DNA of 64,000 nucleotides from DASUPK01 sp963831605. GTDB taxonomy: Bacteria > Actinomycetota > Thermoleophilia > Solirubrobacterales > 70-9. Positions 43,753-52,348 of the stretch are shown in pieces. Position 1 is the stretch's first letter. The number at the start of each line of letters is the position of its first letter. Location of the stretch: NCBI GenBank assembly GCA_963831605.1, contig CAWHQR010000002.1:590000-653999 (forward strand), read 5' to 3'. The position numbers were made by a program, and so were the translations under genes. Below the pieces are notes generated by a model. That model saw nothing but the letters and a program-made list of their open reading frames with translations. It was not told the DNA's origin and did no database searches.

Positions 43753-44450
43753 GGCGTCGGACCCTCGCCGCTTGCCTGCCCGGATGGAGCGACCCCCTCC
43801 ACCCAGCGACCACTCTCTCCATCCCCGGTGGTCTCGACCTCCCGCTTCCAGATCGGCGCTTCGGCCTTGATCCGATCGATTGCGTCGCGAGCACCGGCGA
43901 ATGCCTCGGCGCGATGGGCGGCTGAGACCGCGACGATCACGCTCGATTCACCCAGCGGGACAGAGCCAACCCGGTGCTCGGCGGCCGCCGCCTCCAGCCC
44001 GTGACGCTCGATGCACTCGACCAGGATTTCCTCGATCCTCTGCTCCGCCATTTCGCGGTACGACTCGTAGTCGAGCCTGTCGACCTCCCGGGTCTGGCCC
44101 TGAAAGCTGACGATGGCGCCCGCACTGGGTCGCGTGACCAGCCTCGAGAGCTCGTCGACCGAAAGCGGATCCTCGGTGATCCTGACGTGCACCCCGCCGC
44201 TCGACCCGCCGCTCACCGGTGGAACCAGAGCCAGCTCATCACCAGGTGCAAGCGCCGTGCCGGGTTCCGCGTAGTCGCGGTTCACCGCCATTCTGACCGG
44301 CATCCTCGTCAACAGATCCCCCAGCTCCGGGCGGGCGGACAGCTCCTCGAGCAGGTCCGCCACCGTTGCGCCCTCATCGAGCTCCACCTCGAGTGAGTTC
44401 GTCCCGGCGCGCTCCCGCAGGATCGCGAACAGACGCACGGTGACCGTCAT
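43749..44450 (-). CDS. MoaD-MoaE fusion (molybdopterin synthase)
   Basis: Converts cyclic pyranopterin monophosphate to molybdopterin. Residues 1-80 are MoaD (ubiquitin-like, RLFAILRERAGTNSLEVEL, PGDELALVPPVSGG). Residues about 88-230 are MoaE (LVTRPSAGAIVSFQGQTR, HRVGSVPLGESSVIVAVSA, HRAEAFAGARDAIDRIKAEA, IWKREV). MoaD must end in a free Gly-Gly to carry the sulfur; here SGGSSGG is inside the linker, so processing is expected, as described for the mycobacterial fusion MoaX. ATG 44450 overlaps the moeA stop (ATGA). Confidence 0.92.
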   Translation of the reverse strand: MTVTVRLFAILRERAGTNSLEVELDEGATVADLLEELSARPELGDLLTRMPVRMAVNRDYAEPGTALAPGDELALVPPVSGGSSGGVHVRITEDPLSVDELSRLVTRPSAGAIVSFQGQTREVDRLDYESYREMAEQRIEEILVECIERHGLEAAAAEHRVGSVPLGESSVIVAVSAAHRAEAFAGARDAIDRIKAEAPIWKREVETTGDGESGRWVEGVAPSGQASGEGPTP

Positions 44451-45714
44451 CGAGGCGATCCTAGACCCCATCCCGCGGGCAGCATTTCCACTTCCACCGC
44501 ATCCCCCGCCACCGGAGGGTCGGCGTCGCTGGGCACGATCGCCAAGGCGTCGGCGCCCAGCATCGACGTCAGGATGTGCGAGTCCTGGCCCCCGGTCGGA
44601 GAGGCGTGCCAGCCGTCGTCCCGAAGCTCCAAGCGGCAGCGGACGGCGTGCGCTCGGCCGGGCGGCTTCGGAAGATCCTCATCGAGCGTCGCCCGCAGGC
44701 GATCTGATCCATCGGGCGCCCCGAGCATGGCCCTGATCGCGGGGCGCACGAAAAGCAGGAACGTGACCATCGCCGAGACCGGATTGCCGGGCAGGCCGAA
44801 GACGAGCGTTCCGCCGGGCGCGGTGCCGAACCAGGTCGGCTTTCCGGGCTTCAGCGCGACCCTCCAGAAGACCTCGTCGACGCCGAGTGAGGCGAGCGCG
44901 CTCTTGACGTGATCGTGTTCGCCGACGGATACGCCTCCGCAGATGACGGCGACTTCGCCTTCCAGCATGTGCTCGATGGCCGTGCGGGTCAGATCGGGAT
45001 CGTCAGGGACCGTCTCGATCGCCGTCAGGTCCGCACCGGCCGCGAGGGCGAGCGACGGGATCGTGTAGCCGCTGGCGTTCCGGACGCCACCCGGCCGCCA
45101 GGCGTCACCAGGCTCGAGCAGCTCATCACCGGTGGTCAGCACCGCCAGCCGCGGGCGTCGGGCGCAGCCCACCTCCCCCACGCCGACCGAGGCGATCACC
45201 CCGAGCTCCGCAGCGCCCAGCGTGGCGCCGCGCTTCACCACCGTGACGCCGGACTGGATGTCATCGCCGGCATGCCTCACGTTGTTCCCTGGGGGAACCT
45301 CCGCCCGAATCTCCACCCTCCCGTCGAGCGCGCTGGTGTCCTCGACGCGCACGACCGCGTCGGCTCCGTCGGGCATCACGGCGCCCGTTGAGATCGCGAT
45401 CGCCTCACCGTCCCCGACCGCCCTGGCTGCGGGCCGGCCGGCCCGGGACTCGTCGACGACGAGCAGGCTGGCCGGCTCTTCTGCGGTCGCTCCCCCGACG
45501 TCCCGGGCCCTGACGGCGAACCCGTCCATGGACGAGTTGTCGAAGCCGGGAACCTGGTCTGTGCTTTCGACATCAGCGACGAGAACGCGGCCAAGTGCCT
45601 CACGCAGTGGCACGCGCTCCGGCACGGGGGGACCGGCGCGCTCGAGCACGAGGCGCCGGGCATCGGCGATCTCGATCGGTCTGTCCGCGGTCGCCGGCGT
45701 CAGCGCCGCTTCAC
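44447..45714 (-). CDS. moeA: Molybdopterin molybdenumtransferase MoeA, N-terminal frame uncertain
   Basis: Inserts molybdate into adenylated molybdopterin. Seen are TDQVPGFDNSSMDGFAVRA, IAISTGAVMPDGADAVVRVE, GVIASVGVGEV, VLTTGDELLEPGD, VAVICGGVSVGEHDHVKSAL and FGLPGNPVSAMVTFLLFV, covering the whole family. The frame with GTG at 45649 omits part of the N-terminal helix: upstream codons read PIEIADARRLVLERAG but have no start. A GTG at 45714 overlaps the molbindin stop (GTGA); one lost base at 45700-45709 would join it to the MoeA frame. I give that extent; otherwise the start is 45649. Confidence 0.85.
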
Positions 45715-45917
45715 TCCACCGCGAGCATCACGTCACTCGCCTTCACCAGCGCGGTCACTTCGCTCCCGGGGGCAATCCCGAGCTCTCGAACGGCTTCCAC
45801 CGTGATCGAAGCGACCAGCCTCATCCCACTGACCTCGAGCTCCACGTTCGCGATGGCCTCGCCCTCCGTGACGCTCTTGACCTCGCCCGGGAGCTTGTTT
45901 CGTGCACTTATCTGCAA
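45711..45917 (-). CDS. Molbindin (TOBE/Mop-domain protein)
   Basis: A 68-residue protein that is one complete Mop/TOBE domain: SARNKLPGEVKSVTEGEAIANV, then ASITVEAVRELGIAPGSEVTAL and VKASDVMLAVE. Molbindins bind molybdate or tungstate as oligomers and buffer it in the cytoplasm. It heads the operon molbindin-moeA-moaDE-moaC-mogA and is divergent from an HTH-TOBE regulator. A ribosome site (GGAGGAG) lies just upstream of its start. Confidence 0.93.
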   Translation of the reverse strand: MQISARNKLPGEVKSVTEGEAIANVELEVSGMRLVASITVEAVRELGIAPGSEVTALVKASDVMLAVE

Positions 45918-46011
45918 GGGCTCCTCCTCCGTATGGGGCCTCTTGGACCCTCTTTCGAGCCTAGATCATCCCGGTCGCGCGCAACGTGCGCCGCTCGGCG
46001 CCAGACAGTCT

Positions 46012-46027
46012 TTCTGCATAGGCAGAA
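46012..46027. promoter_or_regulatory. Putative operator between divergent TOBE genes
   Basis: TTCTGC-ATAG-GCAGAA is a perfect 6-bp inverted repeat with a 4-base spacer, 24 bases before the HTH-TOBE start and about 95 before the molbindin start. It is a candidate site for the adjacent regulator (inference from position and symmetry only). Confidence 0.5.
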
Positions 46028-46050
46028 CCAGGCGGTGGCATACTGGCGCC

Positions 46051-46437
46051 ATGGGCGATCTCAGCCTCGGAGAGGCGGCGCGGGCGATCGGCGTCAGCGT
46101 CGACACGCTGCGCCGTTGGGACAGCGCGGGGAAACTCCGCACGACTCGGGACTCCCGAAACCGTCGACAGGTGCCGGCCAGCGAGGTGGAACGGCTTCGG
46201 CCCGCGCCCACGCGTCACCGAACCCAGGACTCATTCTCGGCGCGAAACAGGTTCCCCGGGACGGTCACCTCCGTCGAGGTCGCCGGGGTCATGGCGCTGG
46301 TGGAGATCCAAGCCGGACCGCACCTGATCACGGCTGCGATCACCAGGGACTCCGTCGAGGAGCTGGGACTTGTTGAGGGTGCTCGAGCCACCGCCACGGT
46401 GAAAGCGACCTCGGTGATGATCGACCGATCGGACTGA
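46051..46437 (+). CDS. HTH-TOBE molybdate-responsive regulator
   Basis: A 128-residue protein with a MerR/excisionase-type helix-turn-helix (LGEAARAIGVSVDTLRRWDS, then RNRRQVPASEVERL) and a C-terminal TOBE domain (SARNRFPGTVTSVEVAGVMA, VKATSVMI). Its domain pairing parallels ModE (HTH plus molybdate-binding Mop) but uses a different HTH and only one TOBE. It likely senses molybdate and controls the flanking modABC and cofactor operons. It is 43 bases upstream of the modA region on the same strand. Confidence 0.87.
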   Translation: MGDLSLGEAARAIGVSVDTLRRWDSAGKLRTTRDSRNRRQVPASEVERLRPAPTRHRTQDSFSARNRFPGTVTSVEVAGVMALVEIQAGPHLITAAITRDSVEELGLVEGARATATVKATSVMIDRSD

Positions 46438-46447
46438 GGCTCCTACC

Positions 46448-46464
46448 TATGTAGTGCATATGTA
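46448..46464 (+). promoter_or_regulatory. Direct repeat upstream of modA (promoter/operator candidate)
   Basis: TATGTA-GTGCA-TATGTA: two identical 6-mers with an 11-base period, one helical turn apart, in an AT-rich island just before modA. One copy could be the -10 box and the pair a regulator site. Position is the only evidence. Confidence 0.4.
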
Positions 46465-46480
46465 ATGATCGGCGCGCGAA

Positions 46481-47261
46481 ATGCGCTCCGTCGAATCAAG
46501 AGCCAAGCGCCGCGCACCTCGCCCTGCTCGCTGTTGCGGCAGCCTGCCTGGTGGGGATTTCTGGGTGCGGGGGCGGCGGCGACAACTCCGATCAACTGGT
46601 CGTCTCCGCCGCGGCATCCCTCGATACGGCCTTCAACGACTACGTGGACGCCGCCGGTATCGACGCCAAGATGTCGTTCGCCGGATCGGACGAGCTCGCC
46701 GCCCAGATCCGCCAGGGGGTCAAGCCGGACGTCTACGCGGCGGCAAATACTTCCCTGCCCGACCAGCTCCACAAGGAGGGCCTGGTCGGAGTGCCGACGG
46801 TGTTCGCCACCAACACACTGGTGCTGGCGGTCCCGAAGGACTCGCAGATCAACTCCCTCGACGACCTGACCAAACCGGGCACCTCGATCGTCATAGGCGA
46901 TCCGACGGTTCCGGTCGGGTCGTACACGCGCGAGGTGCTCGACCGTCTTCCGGCGGACCAGCGGAAGGCGATCTACGACAACGTGCGCTCAGAGGAACCT
47001 GACGTGAGCAGCATCTCGGGCAAGCTCACCCAGGGAGCGGCCGACGCGGGCTTTGTCTACATCACCGACGTGACCGCGAGCAGCGGTCAGCTGAAGGCGA
47101 TCCAGCTGCCCGCGGATCTGCAGCCGAACGTCGCCTACGGTGCGGCCGTCGTCACTGGAGCAAAGAATCCGGAGGGAGCCCGCAAGTTCATCGACGGACT
47201 GCTCAACGGGGACGGGGCCGCTGCGCTCAAGGAGGCCGGCTTCAAGCCTCCGCCGGGCTGA
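46481..47261 (+). CDS. modA: Molybdate-binding lipoprotein ModA, signal-peptide frame broken by one extra base
   Basis: Periplasmic-type binding protein for molybdate. The mature domain is intact: QLVVSAAASLDTAFNDY, MSFAGSDELAAQI, PDVYAAANTS, VLAVPKDSQI, GDPTVPVGSYTREVL and AAVVTGAKNPEGARKFIDGL. The lipobox region LLAVAAACLVGISGC lies in this frame but no start codon does. Removing one C at 46517-46518 joins ATG 46481 and yields MRSVESRAKRRALALL plus the lipobox. Without correction only a GTG at 46551 is available, which would lose the signal peptide. The stop overlaps modB (TGATG). Confidence 0.85.
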
Positions 47262-48061
47262 TGCGCAGAACAGCGTTTGCCGCCGGGCTCTTCCTCGCCC
47301 TGTTTCTCGTTCTCGCCTTCCTGACCCTGCCGATAGTCGCGATCTTCGTTCATACCTCCCCGCGTGACCTGATCAAGAGTCTCGGCGAGCAGGATGCCAG
47401 GGACGCTCTCTGGCTCAGCCTGAAGACGTCCCTCGCAGCGCTCGCGATCATCGTGATCGTGGGGACGCCCGCTGCCTACCTGCTTGCCACGCGGCAGTTT
47501 CGCGGTCGCTCGGTCGTGGTGACGCTGATCGAGCTCCCGCTCGTCCTGCCGCCGGCCGTCGCCGGCATCGCCCTGCTCGCGTCCTTCGGTCCTCACGGTC
47601 TGTTCGGCAGCGCGCTCGATGACGCGGGAATCCAGCTGGTGCTGCAGACGGCGGGGGTGATCGTCGCGCTCACCTTCGTCGCGGCTCCCTTCTACCTGCG
47701 CCAGACGCAGGAGGCCTTTGCTGCGGTGGATCGCAACCTGATGGACGCGGCCCGTACCTTGGGGGCAACCGAGGCGCGTGCCTTCATCCGGGTGGCTGTG
47801 CCATCCGCGGGCCAGGGCATCGCGTCTGGGATCGCGCTGGCCTGGGGACGGGCCCTGGGCGAGTTCGGAGCGACACTGATGTTCGCCGGATCGTTCCAGG
47901 GGATCACTCAGACGGTGCCTCTGGCCATCTTCGCCCGCTTCAGCGACGACTTCACCGCCGCCCTGGCGCTCTCGGGTGTGCTCGTCATCGTCTCCGCCGC
48001 CCTGCTGCTCTCGGTCAAGTTCCTGGGACGGTCACCGATTCTCGGCGGCGGCGCCCCATGA
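47261..48061 (+). CDS. modB: Molybdate ABC transporter permease ModB
   Basis: A 266-residue membrane subunit with about six helices. It contains ELPLVLPPAVAGIALLASFG, characteristic of ModB/CysT permeases, and the EAA coupling loop MDAARTLGATEARAFIRVAV followed by ALAWGRALGEFGATLMFAGS. The start overlaps the modA stop by one base and its stop overlaps modC by 4 (ATGA). The gene order A-B-C and TOBE-bearing ATPase support molybdate rather than sulfate. Confidence 0.95.
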   Translation: MRRTAFAAGLFLALFLVLAFLTLPIVAIFVHTSPRDLIKSLGEQDARDALWLSLKTSLAALAIIVIVGTPAAYLLATRQFRGRSVVVTLIELPLVLPPAVAGIALLASFGPHGLFGSALDDAGIQLVLQTAGVIVALTFVAAPFYLRQTQEAFAAVDRNLMDAARTLGATEARAFIRVAVPSAGQGIASGIALAWGRALGEFGATLMFAGSFQGITQTVPLAIFARFSDDFTAALALSGVLVIVSAALLLSVKFLGRSPILGGGAP

Positions 48062-49125
48062 CAGGCCTCGAGGTCAGGGCACGCGATCGCCTTCGCGACC
48101 TGGAGCTCGACGTCGAGCTGAAGGTCGATGGGGATGGCTGCGCTGCAATCGTCGGGCCATCAGGCGCCGGCAAGTCGACCGTGCTTCGCATCATCGCCGG
48201 CCTGCGGCGCCCCGATCCCGGACGGGTGGTGTTGGGAGAAGAGGTTTGGCTCGACTCGGGTCGAGGGATCGATCTCCGGCCGGAGGAGCGCGCCTGTGGG
48301 TTCATGTTCCAGGACTACGCCCTCTTCCCGCATCTGAGCTCCTGGAGAAACGTCGCTTTCGGAATGCCCGGCCCGCGCCAGGATCGCCGCGGGCGCGCCC
48401 TGGAGCAACTCCGCCGCTTTGGCGTCGAAGGGCTTGCTGACGCCCGCCCCACCTCCCTTTCCGGAGGCGAGCGCCAGCGGGTGGCGCTGGCGCGATCACT
48501 GGCCCGCGACCCGAGCGTCTTGCTCCTCGACGAACCCCTGGCCGCTCTCGACACCCGCACCCGTGCGCACGCCGGCCGCGAGCTCGTCCACGCACTGAGA
48601 GGGACGAGTGCGCTCGCGATCGTGGTCACCCACGACTTTTCCGAGGCGGCCATGCTGGCCGACGAGATCTTCGTCATGGACGCGGGACGCATCGTGCAGC
48701 GCGGAACGCCTGCGGAGCTGTCGGCGCGACCGGCAAGCGCTTTCGTCGCTGACTTCGCGGGCTCGGTGGTTCTCAACGGCACGGCGAGACCCAGCGCCGA
48801 CGGACTGACGCAGGTCGAGATGGATGGTGGGGGCATGCTCCACAGCACCGACCTGATCCAGGGACCGGTCGCGGCCCTCGTCTTTCCCTGGGAGATCAGC
48901 CTCGAGCCGGGCGGCGCCGAGCACGAGAGCTCGGCCCTCAACCGTCTCGCCGTCGAGGTCACCTCGGTGACCGAGATCGGCAACCGCGCCCGGATCGGAT
49001 TGTCCTCCCCGCAGCCGCTGGTGGCGGAGGTGACCGTGGAGTCGATTCGCTCTCTGGCCCTGCGTCCGGGCGCCCGGGTCACCGCCAGCTGGAAGGCGAC
49101 CGCGACCCGGCTCGTCCCGCGCTAG
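48058..49125 (+). CDS. modC: Molybdate ABC transporter ATPase ModC
   Basis: A 355-residue ATPase with Walker A VGPSGAGKSTVLR, signature SLSGGERQRVALARSL, Walker B VLLLDEPLAALD and the H-loop IVVTHDFSEA. A C-terminal TOBE region from about residue 280 (NRLAVEVTSVTEIGNRARIG) binds or senses the oxyanion. Its stop (49123-49125) abuts the convergent moaA stop with CTAGCTAG, so no terminator fits between the two. Confidence 0.95.
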   Translation: MTGLEVRARDRLRDLELDVELKVDGDGCAAIVGPSGAGKSTVLRIIAGLRRPDPGRVVLGEEVWLDSGRGIDLRPEERACGFMFQDYALFPHLSSWRNVAFGMPGPRQDRRGRALEQLRRFGVEGLADARPTSLSGGERQRVALARSLARDPSVLLLDEPLAALDTRTRAHAGRELVHALRGTSALAIVVTHDFSEAAMLADEIFVMDAGRIVQRGTPAELSARPASAFVADFAGSVVLNGTARPSADGLTQVEMDGGGMLHSTDLIQGPVAALVFPWEISLEPGGAEHESSALNRLAVEVTSVTEIGNRARIGLSSPQPLVAEVTVESIRSLALRPGARVTASWKATATRLVPR

Positions 49126-50124
49126 CTAGCCGCCGATCTGGCTCATCGAGCGCGGCGGCCGGCGAAATCCGGGCTCGTTGACGCGGTGCTTGAGCTCCTT
49201 GCGCCAGACGGCGTCGCGGATCAGCTCCACAAGTTCGTCGTCATCGGCGCCCGAGCGCAGCGGGGCGCGCAGATCGGTCTCGTCGATGGAGAACAGGCAG
49301 GTGCGAAGCTTTCCATCGGAGGTGAGGCGGACCCGGTTGCAGTCGGCGCAGAAGGGCTCTGACACCGGGTTGATGAAGCCGATCTCGCCCGCTCCATCGG
49401 CGAAGCGATAAACCCGGGCGGTCGCGTGCGGCTCGCGGGGCACCTCCTCGAGGTCGTGGACGGACTCGGCGATCGCCCTGATCTCCGCCCCGGTCAGCAC
49501 CGCGTCCGGCGTCCAATTGCGGTCCGCGTCGAGCGGCATGAACTCGATGAAGCGCACCTGGAAGTCCGTCGAGCGCGCCAGCTCGCAGAAGCGCAGGACC
49601 TCAGGCTCGGTGAAATCCCGCATGGCGATCGCGTTCACCTTGATGGGCCGGACCTCGGGGTAGGCGGCGATCGCCTCGAGCCCTCGCATCACCTGCGCGA
49701 GCGCGTCGCGGCGGGTGATCTTGAAGAAGGCGTCCCGCGCCAGTGAATCCACCGAGACGTTGAACCTGTCAACCCCCGCTTGCACCAGCGCCTCGGCGTC
49801 GCGCTCCAGCAGATAGCCGTTGGTGGTGACCGAGATCTCGCGCAGCCCCTGGATGGGGCGCAGCATCGAGACCAGCTTCGGGAACTCCGTCCGGACCAGT
49901 GGCTCCCCGCCCGTCAGCCTCAGCTCCGCGACCCCCATCGAGGCGAACAGCCCGACCAGCCGCTGGGTCTCCTCGAAGGTCAGGATCTCGGAGCGATCGA
50001 GCCAGGGGAGCCCATCGGCGGGCATGCAGTACTGGCAGCGGAAGTTGCAGCGGTCGACCACCGAAAGGCGCAGATCGCCGATCAGCCGGCCGTGTCCGTC
50101 GACGAGGGGGTCGCGCGCGGTCAT
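49126..50124 (-). CDS. moaA: GTP 3',8-cyclase MoaA (radical SAM)
   Basis: First step of molybdenum cofactor synthesis. The 332-residue enzyme has the radical-SAM cluster CNFRCQYC (Cys 26, 30, 33), LRLTGGEPLVR, INPVSEPFCADCNRVRLTSD with a third Cys downstream (RTCLF) for the second 4Fe-4S cluster, and the C-terminal Gly-Gly (SQIGG) needed for catalysis. It is the last gene of the CODH operon, overlapping a tiny ORF by 4 bases. Confidence 0.96.
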   Translation of the reverse strand: MTARDPLVDGHGRLIGDLRLSVVDRCNFRCQYCMPADGLPWLDRSEILTFEETQRLVGLFASMGVAELRLTGGEPLVRTEFPKLVSMLRPIQGLREISVTTNGYLLERDAEALVQAGVDRFNVSVDSLARDAFFKITRRDALAQVMRGLEAIAAYPEVRPIKVNAIAMRDFTEPEVLRFCELARSTDFQVRFIEFMPLDADRNWTPDAVLTGAEIRAIAESVHDLEEVPREPHATARVYRFADGAGEIGFINPVSEPFCADCNRVRLTSDGKLRTCLFSIDETDLRAPLRSGADDDELVELIRDAVWRKELKHRVNEPGFRRPPRSMSQIGG

Positions 50125-50315
50125 CGGGGGATCCGACTCGGGACCCGGCGGGCCTTGGACCTGCGCCCCGAAAACCGTTCCATGCGATTCCGCAGGGACG
50201 CGCTCGCCACTCTCACCCCGAGGAAGCCGCAGGCGAGTACGCCCGGCAGGACCTCTTCGACCGGGACACCGGCCACGTGCGCGACCAGGATCGTGTCGAC
50301 CGGCACGCTGCTCAC
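50121..50315 (-). CDS. Tiny hydrophobic protein of unknown function
   Basis: 64 codons from GTG 50315, overlapping the CoxI/XdhC stop by 4 bases (GTGA). Its own stop overlaps the moaA start (ATGA). Perfect 4-base overlaps on both sides argue for a real translated gene. The N-terminal half is hydrophobic (TILVAHVAGVPVEEVLPG, then VLACGFLGVRVAS) and could form one membrane helix; the C-terminus is Arg-rich. I do not recognise the family. Confidence 0.6.
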   Translation of the reverse strand: MSSVPVDTILVAHVAGVPVEEVLPGVLACGFLGVRVASASLRNRMERFSGRRSKARRVPSRIPR

Positions 50316-51415
50316 CCCGCCGGCGCGGCTTCGCGATCGGGGGCCGCGTCGTGGATCCGGCCCTTGACGGTCTTCAGCCGGCCGCCCTCACGGCCTCGGC
50401 GCACCGCGGTGATCTCACCGAGGATCGAGATGGCCGTCTCCGCAGCCGACAGGGCGCCGATGTCGAGCCCGATGGGTGCGGCGAGATGCTCGAGGTCCTC
50501 GTCCGTCAATCCCTCGGCGAGCAGGCGCTCGCGGCGCTTCGCCTGGGCGCGGCGGCTGCCCATGGCGCCGACGTACTGGGCCTCTGACCGCAGGGCGATC
50601 TTGAGCACCGCGTCGTCGAGCTTGGGATCGTGGGTGAGGACGGCGATCGAGGTCGCCCGGTCGATGCCGCCGAGCTCGGGGATCGCCTTGTCGGGCCACG
50701 CCGCGATCACCCGCTCCGCCTCGGGAAAACGCTCCGGCGTCGCGAAGCGCTGGCGCGGATCGACGACGAAGGCTCGCCACCCGGCGAGCTTGGCGGCCGC
50801 GGCCAGCTGGGCCGCGAAATCCACGGCCCCGAAGATCATCAGCCGCGGCGGAGGGGCCACGACGTCGACGAACAGCGTCGTGCCCTCATGCTCGTAGAGC
50901 TCGCTGCGCTCCGACCAGATTGCGGCTCCGGCCGTTTCGGCCGCAACGGCATCGAGTGCCGGATCTCCGAGAGAGCCCACCCTGGTTCCGTCCTCCAGGA
51001 GAAGGAGCTTCGCCCCGACGTTGTCGGGGCCCTCGAGGACGGTGGTCAGTGCTCCACGCCCGCCCTGGAGGCCCAGCTCCCTGAAGCGTCCCTGCAGGCC
51101 GTCGTCGTCGTAGGTCTCCACCCAGATCGAGATCTCACCGCCACACGGCAGCCCGACGTCCCAGGCGTCCTCGTCGGCGATCCCGTAGTTGAGGAGCTGC
51201 GGAGCGTCGCCCTTGAGGATGCCCTCGGCCACCTGGACGACCTGTCCTTCGACGCAGCCACCGGAGACCGCCCCGGCCATCCTGCCCGCGTCGTTGATCG
51301 CCATCTTGGTTCCGGGCGGCTGCGGAGCCGACTTCTTCGTGTCGACGACCGTGGCCAGCGCCACCGGATCGCCCTCGCTGATCCAGTCCTCGACGACTTC
51401 CATGACGTCCTTCAT
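50312..51415 (-). CDS. XdhC/CoxI-family molybdoenzyme maturation protein
   Basis: A 367-residue protein with an N-terminal XdhC/CoxI domain (VALATVVDTKKSAPQPPGTK, AGAVSGGCVEGQV, LPCGGEISIWVE) and a C-terminal Rossmann domain (LMIFGAVDFAAQLAAAAKLA, VVDPRQRFATPERFP, SIAVLTHDPKLDD, YVGAMGSRRAQAKR, LDIGALSAAETAISILGEI). The family binds sulfurated molybdenum cofactor and hands it to xanthine dehydrogenase or CODH. It is the canonical, full-length paralogue in this operon. Confidence 0.92.
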   Translation of the reverse strand: MKDVMEVVEDWISEGDPVALATVVDTKKSAPQPPGTKMAINDAGRMAGAVSGGCVEGQVVQVAEGILKGDAPQLLNYGIADEDAWDVGLPCGGEISIWVETYDDDGLQGRFRELGLQGGRGALTTVLEGPDNVGAKLLLLEDGTRVGSLGDPALDAVAAETAGAAIWSERSELYEHEGTTLFVDVVAPPPRLMIFGAVDFAAQLAAAAKLAGWRAFVVDPRQRFATPERFPEAERVIAAWPDKAIPELGGIDRATSIAVLTHDPKLDDAVLKIALRSEAQYVGAMGSRRAQAKRRERLLAEGLTDEDLEHLAAPIGLDIGALSAAETAISILGEITAVRRGREGGRLKTVKGRIHDAAPDREAAPAG

Positions 51416-51430
51416 CTCGATCCGTCTTCC

Positions 51431-52348
51431 TCAGACATCGGATCCGACCAGCCAATCGAGGCCCCGCTCGGCTATCTGCTCCTGATCGTCACGGTATTTC
51501 AGCACCGACCCCAGCGTACGCTCCGCGGCCGAGGAATCGAGGCGCTCGACGCCGAGCAGCTCCAGCGCCGCCACCCAGTCGATCGTCTCGGCGATGCCGG
51601 GCGGCTTCTGAACGTCGCTGCCTCGCAGCCTCCGTACCGCCTCGGCGGCCTCGGTCGCCAGGTCCACTGCCGTCCCGGGCACGCGACGACGCACGATCTC
51701 GACCTCGCGCTCGGGGCTCGGGTAGTCGATCCAGTGGTACAGGCAGCGGCGCTTCAGTGCGTCGTGCAGGTCGCGGGTTCGATTTGAAGTCAGGATCACG
51801 GCGGGAGGCTGCGCGGCCGTGATCGTGCCGATCTCGGGGATCGTGACGCTGGACTCGGCGAGCAGCTCGAACAGGAACGCCTCGAAGTCGTCGTCGGCGC
51901 GGTCGAGCTCGTCCACCAGCAGCACCGGGGGCAGCGGGCCGGGGTGCTCGATCGCCCTGAGCAGGGGGCGGGCGGTCAGGAACTCGCGGCTGAAGAGCTC
52001 CTCCTCGTGCAGCTCGGTCCCTGCGGACTCGGTGGAGCGGATGCGCAGGAGCTGCCTCGGGTAGTTCCACTCGTACAGCGCCTCGGAGGCGTCGATCCCC
52101 TCGTAGCACTGGAGTCTGATCAGGGGGGTGTCCAGCGCGGCCGCGAGGGACTTGGCGGCCTCGGTCTTGCCGACCCCGGCCTCGCCCTCGAGAAGCAGCG
52201 GCTGGGGCAGGCGCAGCGAGAGGAAGAGCGCGGTGGCAAGCCCGCCGTCGGCCAGATAGTCCGCCTCGTCGAGGCGACGCTCGAGCGTCTCGATGTCCGG
52301 GACAGCCTCACCGATCGCGGAATCGGCCGTGGACCGGACCGGTGTCAC
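51431..52348 (-). CDS. coxD: MoxR-type AAA+ ATPase, CoxD-like
   Basis: A 305-residue AAA+ ATPase: Walker A LLEGEAGVGKTEAAKSLAAA, Walker B VLLVDELDRADDDFEAFLFE, sensor 1 AVILTSNRTRDLHDAL and LKRRCLYHWIDYPSP. In CODH systems CoxD partners with the VWA protein CoxE in building the Cu-S-Mo active site. The GTG start overlaps the upstream stop (GTGA). It is encoded in the same operon as CoxE, which supports the CoxD name. Confidence 0.9.
   Translation of the reverse strand: MTPVRSTADSAIGEAVPDIETLERRLDEADYLADGGLATALFLSLRLPQPLLLEGEAGVGKTEAAKSLAAALDTPLIRLQCYEGIDASEALYEWNYPRQLLRIRSTESAGTELHEEELFSREFLTARPLLRAIEHPGPLPPVLLVDELDRADDDFEAFLFELLAESSVTIPEIGTITAAQPPAVILTSNRTRDLHDALKRRCLYHWIDYPSPEREVEIVRRRVPGTAVDLATEAAEAVRRLRGSDVQKPPGIAETIDWVAALELLGVERLDSSAAERTLGSVLKYRDDQEQIAERGLDWLVGSDV

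Noticed and set aside
49119..49130. CTAGCTAG palindrome as a regulatory site.
   Set aside because: It is simply the two convergent TAG stop codons of modC and moaA.
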